Assembly (NCBI GenBank): GCA_964573205.1
Contig: CAZNIT010000041.1
Location: 1 to 64,000 of the forward strand
DNA length: 64,000 nucleotides
Direction of reading: 5' to 3'
Source of the DNA: QNZT01 sp964573205
GTDB taxonomy: Bacteria; Campylobacterota; Campylobacteria; Campylobacterales; QNZT01
The position numbers and the translations under genes were made by a program. This document shows positions 44,801 to 52,193 of the stretch, one piece after another (the stretch's first letter is position 1; the number at the start of each line of letters is the position of its first letter). The notes below the pieces were generated by a model, which searched no databases, was not told where the DNA came from, and worked only from the letters and a program-made list of their open reading frames with translations.

Positions 44801-44829
44801 TTGACATTTTTTATTTATCTTTATATAAT
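44801..44829 (+). promoter_or_regulatory. tRNA-Asn promoter
   Basis: TTGACA (44801-44806), 17-base spacer, TATAAT (44824-44829), a perfect sigma-70 consensus 21 bp before the tRNA. Confidence 0.88.
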
Positions 44830-44850
44830 ATTATCTTTTAAGTTAATTAT

Positions 44851-44926
44851 TCCGGGTTAGCTCAGTTGGTAGAGCAGGTGGCTGTTAATCACTTGGTCGT
44901 TGGTTCGAGTCCTTCACCCGGAGCCA
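44851..44926 (+). tRNA. tRNA-Asn (anticodon GTT)
   Basis: 76 bases with all four arms. The acceptor TCCGGGT pairs with ACCCGGA (44916-44922), discriminator G, and CCA is encoded at 44924-44926. The anticodon GTT is at 44884-44886 in loop CTGTTAA; the T loop carries GGTTCGAGTCC. It stands alone with its own strong promoter. Confidence 0.97.
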
Positions 44927-45073
44927 TTTTCTCATCATAAACTATCTCATTCTCAACACCGATGTATATTTGCCCATATTTCATATTTATATGATATAGC
45001 ATTAAGTTATATTTATACTTTCGCTACTTTAATGTAAAAATTTCTGATAATATAATTTATTTTTATAAAATCA

Positions 45074-45102
45074 TTGACTTTAAATATAATTTTTTGTAAA
45101 CT
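45074..45102 (+). promoter_or_regulatory. Promoter of the cytochrome-Sel1 operon
   Basis: TTGACT (45074-45079), 17-base spacer, TAAACT (45097-45102). A second -10-like TATAAT lies a few bases downstream. The rest of the 211-bp gap after the tRNA holds only AT-rich DNA without evident genes. AAGGA serves the ATG at 45138. Confidence 0.5.
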
Positions 45103-45137
45103 ACCGGCATATAATAATTAGAAAGGATGTATTAATC

Positions 45138-46469
45138 ATGTACCTTATAAATCTACAAAAGGTCTTTTTGAGCTTAATACCGGCAATTGTGCTCTCTTTG
45201 TTTTTGACCGGCTGTTTCGCAACCAACGAACAACAAGTTGAAAAAGTCGTGAGCGAAAAAAAGAGCGCTCAAGCGAAAATCGAACAACCCCAAGAGCCTA
45301 CTCCCCAGCCAAAGAGCGAGCCTCGAACCGCTCAAAACTCAGCAGAAACTCAAACCGGCGGTGAATTGGTGTTTGCTCCGAACCTAAAACAGGCAAAAGC
45401 GGTCGTTCATCCGCCATACGAAACAAAGGATTGTACACTTTGCCATAAAAACAAAAATCCAAAAGATGGTGACGATCTTGTGATGGATGTACCGGATCTT
45501 TGTTACCAATGCCATGATAAAAAGGTAAAAGAGGGTAAAAAGTTCATCCACGGTCCGGTTGCGGCCGGTGCTTGTACGATATGCCACAATCCTCATCAAA
45601 CTCAAAATTCGGCTTTGTTGAAATTCTCGAATATAAACGAGTTGTGCACCTCTTGCCACACCGCAAAAGCCGATCTTTTAAAATCGACACAAAATGTTCA
45701 CCCGCCGGTGAAAGACTCTTGCGTAAATTGTCATGATCCTCATACCGAAGATTACAAATTCCAGTTAAGAGGCGACGGCAAAAAAGATCTATGTATAATG
45801 TGTCATGTCGATAAACAGGAGTGGATCACAAGCGTTAAAAATAAGCACGGCGCTATGAATATAGAGCAAGGGTGTCAAAACTGCCACGATCCTCACGGTA
45901 CGGGACAACCCAAAATGTTAAAAGCGGATACCGTAAAAGATATGTGTCTTAAATGTCACTCAAAAACTCAGATAAGAGATGAAGATGGAGCCAAGCTTAT
46001 AAATATGGGTAAACATTTAAAAGAGAACCCGGACTGGCATGGACCGATCCAGTGGGGTGACTGTGCGATGTGTCATAACCCTCACGGTTCGGAAAATCTA
46101 AGAATGTTGAAAAAACCGTTCCCAAGTACATTCTACAGTGAATTTGATGAGCATAACTATATCTGTTTTGAGTGTCATGATGCAGGAAAGATCAAAAACG
46201 AATTTACGACTGATGATACGAACTTTAGAAACGGAAACGCTAATATGCACTTCGTTCATGTCAACAAGAAAAAAGGCAGAACTTGTCGAGCTTGTCATGA
46301 TTTTCACGGAACTAAAGATTATCCGCATCATCTAAAGAAAAAAACCGAATTTGGGAAAATTAAATTCCCAATCAGATACATCGAAACACCGACCGGCGGT
46401 TCTTGTGCTCCGGCTTGTCATGCCAGACGATATTATGACAGAGAAAAGCCTGTCAAAAATCTAAAGTAA
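45138..46469 (+). CDS. Twelve-haem c-type cytochrome lipoprotein
   Basis: 443 residues with lipobox LTGC (Cys26), a Pro/Gln-rich linker, then eleven CXXCH motifs, starting at Cys99, 122, 146, 170, 195, 219, 246, 270, 309, 343 and 383. A twelfth site at Cys423 has the rare CX3CH form (CAPACH). The first eight are spaced 23-27 residues apart, and several read CHNPH or CHDPH, the doubled-CXXCH pattern of electron-transfer cytochromes. Lipidation suggests outer-membrane anchoring. First gene of a four-gene operon with an 8-haem cytochrome and two Sel1 proteins. Electron transfer is inferred; partner unknown. Confidence 0.88.
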   Translation: MYLINLQKVFLSLIPAIVLSLFLTGCFATNEQQVEKVVSEKKSAQAKIEQPQEPTPQPKSEPRTAQNSAETQTGGELVFAPNLKQAKAVVHPPYETKDCTLCHKNKNPKDGDDLVMDVPDLCYQCHDKKVKEGKKFIHGPVAAGACTICHNPHQTQNSALLKFSNINELCTSCHTAKADLLKSTQNVHPPVKDSCVNCHDPHTEDYKFQLRGDGKKDLCIMCHVDKQEWITSVKNKHGAMNIEQGCQNCHDPHGTGQPKMLKADTVKDMCLKCHSKTQIRDEDGAKLINMGKHLKENPDWHGPIQWGDCAMCHNPHGSENLRMLKKPFPSTFYSEFDEHNYICFECHDAGKIKNEFTTDDTNFRNGNANMHFVHVNKKKGRTCRACHDFHGTKDYPHHLKKKTEFGKIKFPIRYIETPTGGSCAPACHARRYYDREKPVKNLK

Positions 46470-46483
46470 TGAAGGTTAGATAG

Positions 46484-47554
46484 ATGAGTAAAAGTATATT
46501 TTTCGGATATATTTTACTCTTTGCGGCATTTGCATCTTTTGCAAATGCCAAAGATAAATCTTTTGAAATTATAAAACCTTTAAATAAAAGTATTTACGAT
46601 GAGGATTATGCATCGATCGTCATAAAAAGAGTGGACAAATCTCTTAAAAAAATTACGGTTCTTGAAAACGAAGATATTATTGCGGAGTTTGCAACGGATA
46701 AAAAGAGAGATATCTACTGTAAAACCATTCGACTCAAACTTGGAAAAAACCGGATCAATTTAGTCGGATATACCGAAAAAGGAAACTTGACAAATAAAGA
46801 GATAGATATTTTTTACAGATCAGAAATTCACAAAGGTGTAGATGAAGCGCCCGATGAATACAGCAGAAACTTTTTTCATACAAATAAAAATGAAAAATTT
46901 TGTAAATCTTGTCACAATATGGAAAAAGATAGAGCAACAAAACTAAAAAAGCATATCTCCTCCTCCGAAATCAACGCAAAAGAGTTCGATGTCATTGAAA
47001 ACCCTGAAGATTCAAACTGCTATACTTGTCATAAAGTGATCACATTTAGAAAAAACGGTCACGCACCGGCAGTTAATTTTTTATGTACGGCATGCCATAC
47101 GGGTAAAAGTGGTGAATTTAATATAGAAGATGAAGGCAAATCAAAATATTTAATGCCCGATCCCATCATGAATAGATGTTTTAAATGTCACGAGGGCGTT
47201 AAAGAGAAGTGGTTTTCAAATACATCCGAACACGGTCCTCTTAGATCGGGAAGGTGTAACAAATGTCACAATCCTCACTCGTCGGATTTTGAATTTCACT
47301 TAAGAAAGCCCATATGGGAACTATGCACAACGTGTCATGCGGAAAAAGCCAACGGTAAGCATGTTATAGGTAGCTTTGTTTTCAATAGAAACAGCGGTGG
47401 TCATCCAACGCGAGGAAGACCCGATCCTTCTCGTCCGGGTCGTGATCTTGTATGTTCAAGCTGTCACAATCCACACGGCTCAAACGGTATATTTTTACTG
47501 AGGACTAAAGGTAAAACAGCCTATAGTGTTTGTCAAAGATGTCATAAAAAATAG
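46484..47554 (+). CDS. Eight-haem c-type cytochrome with N-terminal Ig-like domain
   Basis: 356 residues, Sec signal of about 22 (ending FANA). Residues about 25-112 are a beta-rich domain resembling bacterial Ig-like or carbohydrate-binding modules, which is unusual on a cytochrome. Eight CXXCH motifs begin at Cys140, 179, 201, 232, 258, 281, 324 and 350; two are followed by Pro-His (CHNPH). No lipobox, so it is periplasmic or surface-bound through a partner, probably the 12-haem lipoprotein encoded 14 bp upstream. Confidence 0.87.
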   Translation: MSKSIFFGYILLFAAFASFANAKDKSFEIIKPLNKSIYDEDYASIVIKRVDKSLKKITVLENEDIIAEFATDKKRDIYCKTIRLKLGKNRINLVGYTEKGNLTNKEIDIFYRSEIHKGVDEAPDEYSRNFFHTNKNEKFCKSCHNMEKDRATKLKKHISSSEINAKEFDVIENPEDSNCYTCHKVITFRKNGHAPAVNFLCTACHTGKSGEFNIEDEGKSKYLMPDPIMNRCFKCHEGVKEKWFSNTSEHGPLRSGRCNKCHNPHSSDFEFHLRKPIWELCTTCHAEKANGKHVIGSFVFNRNSGGHPTRGRPDPSRPGRDLVCSSCHNPHGSNGIFLLRTKGKTAYSVCQRCHKK

Positions 47555-47564
47555 GAACTCAAAG

Positions 47565-48425
47565 ATGGATATAGATGTTATAAATTTGATCAAAAACAAC
47601 CTTGACATAAAAGTCACATTTTTACTGACGGTCGCTATGACCATGCTAACACCCGTACAGGTACAATCGGTCACATTCGAAGAACTAAAAGCCAGAGCGC
47701 AAGCCGCCGCGAAAAGAAGAAGCACTTCTCAAATTCAGGCAAAGATGAAAGAGCGTCTCAAACACTCCAAAACCTATCGCGCTCCTTCAAATATGGGCTC
47801 TGGAATGAAAACAAAAGCCTATACTATTGCCTTAATGAAAGCTGAGAGCGGAGATCCGAATGCGCAGTTTGCACTGGCGGGAATGTATTATCAGGGTATT
47901 ATGATAAAAAGAAATTACAAAAAAGCCATCGAATGGTATGAAAAAGCGGCTAAACAAGGACATACTAAAGCACAATTTAACCTAGCTTATATGTATTTTG
48001 ACGGCAGAGGTACACAAAAAGATCACGATAAAGCGTTAAAATGGTTTCTTGAAGCCGGAGAACATAAAGACGGAAAAGCGGAATTATATTTAGGAATAAT
48101 ATATGAAGAGAGAAAAGATCACAAGCAAGCGTTTCACTGGTACAAAGAAGCCGCAAAAGAGGGTTATCCAAAAGCTCAATACAAGCTAGCACATATGTAC
48201 AGACAAGGCAAAGGATGCAACAAGGATATGAAGAAGTATATCTACTATCTAAAAAAAGCCGCGGCTCAAAGTGAAGCTCATGCACAATATGATCTTGGTA
48301 TCGCATATCTAAACGGTGAAGGTGTTGAAAAGGATAAAGACGACGCCTATCAATGGTTACAAAAAGCATACCTCAACGGTGAGCCGAAAGCGAAAGAGAT
48401 TTTAAGAAAACTAAAAAAAAGATAA
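47565..48425 (+). CDS. Secreted Sel1-repeat protein, copy 1
   Basis: 286 residues. The N-terminal signal-like segment (about 15-33) precedes a basic region, then about five Sel1 repeats (A-x-Y-x-x-G-x-x-x-x-x-x-x-D-x-x-K-A) such as AQFALAGMYYQG and AQFNLAYMYFDG. Sel1 solenoids act as scaffolds for complex assembly. I start it at 47565, where AGGAA lies upstream; longer starts run into the previous gene. It is paralogous to the next gene. Its position directly after two multihaem cytochromes suggests cytochrome assembly. Confidence 0.78.
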   Translation: MDIDVINLIKNNLDIKVTFLLTVAMTMLTPVQVQSVTFEELKARAQAAAKRRSTSQIQAKMKERLKHSKTYRAPSNMGSGMKTKAYTIALMKAESGDPNAQFALAGMYYQGIMIKRNYKKAIEWYEKAAKQGHTKAQFNLAYMYFDGRGTQKDHDKALKWFLEAGEHKDGKAELYLGIIYEERKDHKQAFHWYKEAAKEGYPKAQYKLAHMYRQGKGCNKDMKKYIYYLKKAAAQSEAHAQYDLGIAYLNGEGVEKDKDDAYQWLQKAYLNGEPKAKEILRKLKKR

Positions 48426-48459
48426 AAAAACCTAATTCATATAGGTACAAAGGATATAT

Positions 48460-49269
48460 ATGAAAAGAAATTATTTAACAATATTTATTTTTGCGGCATT
48501 GTTAAGCAATTATACGGCCGCAAATGATTTCGACAAAATGAAAACAAAAGCAAAACTGGTGGCGGAAGAAGAGAAAAAAATTACAAATCGTGTCGATTTT
48601 ATGAAGCACAAAGCTTTTCAAGAAGCGAAAAAAAGAGCTTTAAAAGGCGATATAAACTCTCAATACGCCCTAGGCGGAATGTACTATCTTGGAACCGTGA
48701 CGGATCAGGATTATAAAAAAGCACTAAAATGGTTTGAAAAAGCGGCGAACAAAGGTCACATAAAAGCGGAGTATGAACTTGGATATATGTATTTTGAAGG
48801 AAGAGGAGTACAAAGAGATTTTAAAAAAGCGTTAAGCTGGTTTAAAAAAGCCGCTGACAAGGGTGATTCGAAAGCTCAGCTTCATCTTGCGCAAATGTAT
48901 TTCGAAGGGCTTGGAGTAAAAAGAGACTATGCAAAAGCTTACTATTGGTACCAGGTAACGGCTGACATGGAGTATCCGGATGCCCAATACAAACTAGGTA
49001 AAATGTTTTATGACGGACTGGGTGTCGAAAAAAATCATGAACAAGCGGCTTACTGGTTCTCAAAAGCCGCCGAACAAAGTTTTGCGGACGCGCAGTTCAA
49101 GCTGGCTATGATGTATATAAACGGTGACGGAGTCAAAAAGGATATGATAAAAGCTAAAGAGCTTCTAGGTCTGGCATATCTAAACGGCAACTTGAGGGCA
49201 AAAGATGAACTCATAGCTCATGCTTGGAAAGTTCCCGAACCGATCGGAGCTATCTATCTGGACGAATAA
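48460..49269 (+). CDS. Secreted Sel1-repeat protein, copy 2
   Basis: 269 residues, signal peptide ending around LSNYTAAND, and about six Sel1 repeats (SQYALGGMYYLG, AEYELGYMYFEG, AQLHLAQMYFEG, AQYKLGKMFYDG, AQFKLAMMYING and a C-terminal partial). It shares repeat spacing with the previous gene, suggesting duplication. Last gene of the operon, followed by a strong terminator. Confidence 0.8.
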   Translation: MKRNYLTIFIFAALLSNYTAANDFDKMKTKAKLVAEEEKKITNRVDFMKHKAFQEAKKRALKGDINSQYALGGMYYLGTVTDQDYKKALKWFEKAANKGHIKAEYELGYMYFEGRGVQRDFKKALSWFKKAADKGDSKAQLHLAQMYFEGLGVKRDYAKAYYWYQVTADMEYPDAQYKLGKMFYDGLGVEKNHEQAAYWFSKAAEQSFADAQFKLAMMYINGDGVKKDMIKAKELLGLAYLNGNLRAKDELIAHAWKVPEPIGAIYLDE

Positions 49270-49275
49270 CGATCT

Positions 49276-49307
49276 CCTTCGCTTATATAGCGAAGGGTAA
49301 ATTTTTT
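49276..49307 (+). terminator. Rho-independent terminator closing the cytochrome-Sel1 operon
   Basis: CCTTCGCT (49276-49283) pairs with AGCGAAGG (49289-49296), loop TATAT, followed a few bases later by TTTTTT (49302-49307). Confidence 0.9.
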
Positions 49308-49411
49308 ATAAAATATACTCAATAAAATCCCCCTTTTTTATCGCTTTAATCCTTCAGAAATAGAACTTTTTGACGATTTACCCCTATATAGCACTATATA
49401 TAGGAGAAGAT

Positions 49412-50062
49412 TTGAGACCGAGCGCTATTTTTACCATATCTTTTTTACTTTTTTTATTATCCGTAAATATCAATGCGCAAATGGCTCAAACACCGCATAA
49501 TCTCTCCGGGATCTCAGAAATCTCTATCAAAGATAACGAGATATGTATCTTTTGCCATACTCCGCATGTTCCCTCTACGATGGCAACCAAACCTTTATGG
49601 AACAAAACACCTTCTCAAAACGAATTTACGATATACGGTTCGTTGACATCACAATCACATACCCCCAATAATCCGAACTCCTACTCTATGATTTGTTTAA
49701 GCTGTCACGACGGAGCTAGCTCAATAAATTCCATAGTAAACGCACCGGCAAGCACGAATATCGACGGCTCTCTTCCAAAGCTCATTCGACCATCAAGAAG
49801 TATCTCCGTCGGAATAAGCGGAGGATTGAAAGATAATCATCCGGTTTCGGTACCCTACATACCCGGCAAAGCCGGTCTAAAGCCCATATTTGAACCGCTC
49901 ATCGGTGAATGGAAAGGTGCGACATATATATCAGATCTTTTAAGAAACGGACGAGTGGAATGCGGAAGTTGTCATGATCCGCATTTTGCGGATCCCGACG
50001 GTATATTTCTAAGAAACAAAAACAGTCACAGCGAGATGTGTCTCTCTTGTCATGACAAATAA
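49412..50062 (+). CDS. Four-haem c-type cytochrome
   Basis: 216 residues with a Sec signal (MRPSAIFTISFLLFLLSVNINA) and four CXXCH motifs: CIFCHTPH, CLSCHDG, CGSCHDPH and CLSCHDK. The pairs at either end fit the doubled-CXXCH fold. The start is TTG at 49412, with AGGAG five bases upstream; the ATG 42 bases earlier would disrupt the signal. It lies 6 bp from the convergent cytochrome c553-like gene. Confidence 0.83.
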   Translation: MRPSAIFTISFLLFLLSVNINAQMAQTPHNLSGISEISIKDNEICIFCHTPHVPSTMATKPLWNKTPSQNEFTIYGSLTSQSHTPNNPNSYSMICLSCHDGASSINSIVNAPASTNIDGSLPKLIRPSRSISVGISGGLKDNHPVSVPYIPGKAGLKPIFEPLIGEWKGATYISDLLRNGRVECGSCHDPHFADPDGIFLRNKNSHSEMCLSCHDK

Positions 50063-50068
50063 AAAGAT

Positions 50069-50530
50069 CTATTGACCGTTTTGAAGCAAGTGCTTTTTCC
50101 ATAACATCTTCGCCTCTTTGGTCGTACCGTTTCTGTTTTTTTGAAAATAGTCTTTTATAAAAGCGTTATACCTAGCCTCTTCGGCCGAAATTCTCTTCTC
50201 CTTCATCTTATTCACCCTTTCAGGTTTAAGTGTCTGTATATATTTTGCCACGGCCACGATCTCACTATCGCTTAATTTGGTCGCCTGTCCTCTCATAAGT
50301 TTACCGAACCCGTATTGATCTTTGTTGCCGTCTCTATACTCTTTAAGTTCTTTAATGATTTTACTCGCCGGCCAACCGGCTATAACTTTACTTACACCCA
50401 AAGATCTCTTTTGAGCATTCACGCCGTGACAAGTGCTGCATTTTTTAAAAAGCTTCGCTCCCATACTTGACGCAAACAGCGATACGGTAGAGATCATCAG
50501 CAAAATGATCACAGATCGTTTTATAAACAT
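50069..50530 (-). CDS. Class I cytochrome c (c553-like)
   Basis: 153 residues with a Sec signal ending FASS, one CSTCH haem motif (about 32-36), and a Met ligand candidate in YGFGKLMRGQATKLS. This is the soluble periplasmic single-haem carrier pattern. The C-terminal 45 residues are an extra basic helix beyond the normal fold. It could supply electrons to the peroxidase encoded divergently 125 bp away. Confidence 0.82.
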   Translation of the reverse strand: MFIKRSVIILLMISTVSLFASSMGAKLFKKCSTCHGVNAQKRSLGVSKVIAGWPASKIIKELKEYRDGNKDQYGFGKLMRGQATKLSDSEIVAVAKYIQTLKPERVNKMKEKRISAEEARYNAFIKDYFQKNRNGTTKEAKMLWKKHLLQNGQ

Positions 50531-50655
50531 TTTTTATCTCCCTTCTATATGTAATATTTACTATTGTAATAAAACAGAGCTTAATCATCTTTTAAAAACA
50601 TAATTTTTTATTATAAACTTACTCTCGTTGACAAAAATATGCTATAATTTATTTC
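50531..50655. promoter_or_regulatory. Divergent promoters of the c553-like and peroxidase genes
   Basis: Plus strand: ATATGCTATAATTT, an extended -10 with TATAAT at 50643-50648. The peroxidase ATG at 50656 is seven bases downstream, with no ribosome site between. The minus-strand promoter is not distinct. Confidence 0.55.
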
Positions 50656-51648
50656 ATGAAAATATTATATCTCTTTGTTGTATTTGCATCGATATTCACT
50701 CTATCTTACGCTGCTAATCTCGATCACTGGAAGAGACCGAAAATTCCTATACCACCGGACAATCCCCAAAACAAGGCCAAAATAGAACTAGGCAAGATCC
50801 TATTTTTCGACAAAAGACTCTCAAGTACGAATACGATCTCATGCGCTAGCTGTCACAACCCGTTGTTCGGATGGAGCGACGCGAAAAGAGTAGCTATCGG
50901 AGTTAAAAACAGAAGCGGCAGACGAAATACGCCGACCGTTTTAAATAGCGCCTATCTTAATAATTTTTTTCATGACGGACGTGCCAAATCTCTCGAAGAG
51001 CAGGCAAAGGGCCCGATCGAAACGGAAGTGGAAATGGATATGCCTCTTGATAAACTGGTAAAAAAACTTCAAAAAATAGAAGGTTATAAAAAATTATTTT
51101 ATAAAGCTTTCAATAGCAATAAAATCACCGAAGATAAAATATTAAAAGCTATCGCGTCGTTTGAAAGGACGATCGTAACGGACGATACACCATTTAACCG
51201 ATGGATTAACAACGATAAAAACGCTATAAGCGAAGCGGCGAAAGAGGGATTTGAAATTTTCAAAGATAAAGGTAGATGCGACTCCTGTCACAACGGTTTC
51301 AACTTCACAAACGAGAGCTTCAACAACATAGGTTTAGGAGATCGAAACGATTTGGGAGTTTACGAAATCGCTAAAAACAAAAGCAAAATATGGTACGGCG
51401 CTTTTAAAACTCCCACTTTGATCGCGATTGAATTGACGCCACCCTATTTTCACAACGGCTCTATCGACTCTCTCAAAGAGGCGGTGACCATATGCGGAAA
51501 CGGAGGGAAAAAACCGGTAAAGATCCGATCCCCTTTTTTTAGAGATAGAAAACTCGACGAATATGACGTAAACAGAGTGGTCGAATTTCTAAAAACTCTG
51601 ACTCCCGCACCTTTAAAAATAAAACCTCCCACAGAATTTCCGAAATAA
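50656..51648 (+). CDS. Di-haem cytochrome c peroxidase
   Basis: Periplasmic peroxidase reducing hydrogen peroxide with electrons from cytochrome c. 330 residues, Sec signal ending SYAAN. The first haem motif CASCH is at Cys63 and the second CDSCH at Cys208. Family signatures LFFDKRLS, RNTPTVLNSAY and FHDGRA are present. The standard MauG/CCP length fits. It ends 4 bp from a convergent cytochrome gene. No Shine-Dalgarno precedes the ATG. Confidence 0.93.
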   Translation: MKILYLFVVFASIFTLSYAANLDHWKRPKIPIPPDNPQNKAKIELGKILFFDKRLSSTNTISCASCHNPLFGWSDAKRVAIGVKNRSGRRNTPTVLNSAYLNNFFHDGRAKSLEEQAKGPIETEVEMDMPLDKLVKKLQKIEGYKKLFYKAFNSNKITEDKILKAIASFERTIVTDDTPFNRWINNDKNAISEAAKEGFEIFKDKGRCDSCHNGFNFTNESFNNIGLGDRNDLGVYEIAKNKSKIWYGAFKTPTLIAIELTPPYFHNGSIDSLKEAVTICGNGGKKPVKIRSPFFRDRKLDEYDVNRVVEFLKTLTPAPLKIKPPTEFPK

Positions 51649-51652
51649 GTTA

Positions 51653-52033
51653 TTACTTAAAAAGAAGATTGTCTAAAGTTGTCGGTTTTGCCATATCTTT
51701 TGAAGGAGTTGTAAAAATAAGACTCTCTTTTTGAATTTTTAGATGACATTTTATACACCTGTCTAATCCTTTATGCTCTTTAACTCCGCTTTTAGAAACT
51801 TTAGTTACATCATGACACTCCCAACAATCCTGACCGCAACCCCCGCCCATATCTATTTTACTCATCTGCTCTTTCGTATGACATGTTACGCAGGTTTTTA
51901 AAACTTTATGCTCTTTGTCGAATTTTCCATCTTTTATCAATCCCGGATGACAACTTATACAGTCCCCTTCACAGGCAAAAAGAGAGAGTTGCACAAAAAA
52001 CAACGATAAAAGTACTAAAGTAAGATTTTTCAT
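51653..52033 (-). CDS. Small four-haem c-type cytochrome
   Basis: 126 residues, Sec signal (about 1-20), then four CXXCH motifs CISCH, CVTCH, CWECH and CIKCH spaced over about 75 residues. The compact arrangement, with Gly-Gly-Gly before the third site, resembles tetrahaem cytochrome c3-like carriers. Role as periplasmic electron shuttle is inferred. Confidence 0.83.
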   Translation of the reverse strand: MKNLTLVLLSLFFVQLSLFACEGDCISCHPGLIKDGKFDKEHKVLKTCVTCHTKEQMSKIDMGGGCGQDCWECHDVTKVSKSGVKEHKGLDRCIKCHLKIQKESLIFTTPSKDMAKPTTLDNLLFK

Positions 52034-52193
52034 TTTTTCACCTTAGGGATATAATAGATTTTAAAAAGTCTATCAAAAGAATTTATAGATTTATCTGAAA
52101 AAAAAGATAAATTTATCACTATTTTTATATACTAACTTAATTTTTTTAAATACTCTCATTTTTCAATCACAACAAAAGGTTCAATACGGCGAT
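52034..52193. promoter_or_regulatory. Divergent spacer between the small cytochrome and the spermidine-synthase-like gene
   Basis: 160 bp, very AT-rich. A plus-strand TATAAT occurs near 52050 but is far from the gene at 52194. I see no repeats of note. Confidence 0.3.

Noticed and set aside
45127..45135. Two-codon upstream ORF (ATG TAT TAA) before the 12-haem gene
   Set aside because: Too short to support, and it can arise by chance within the ribosome site region.
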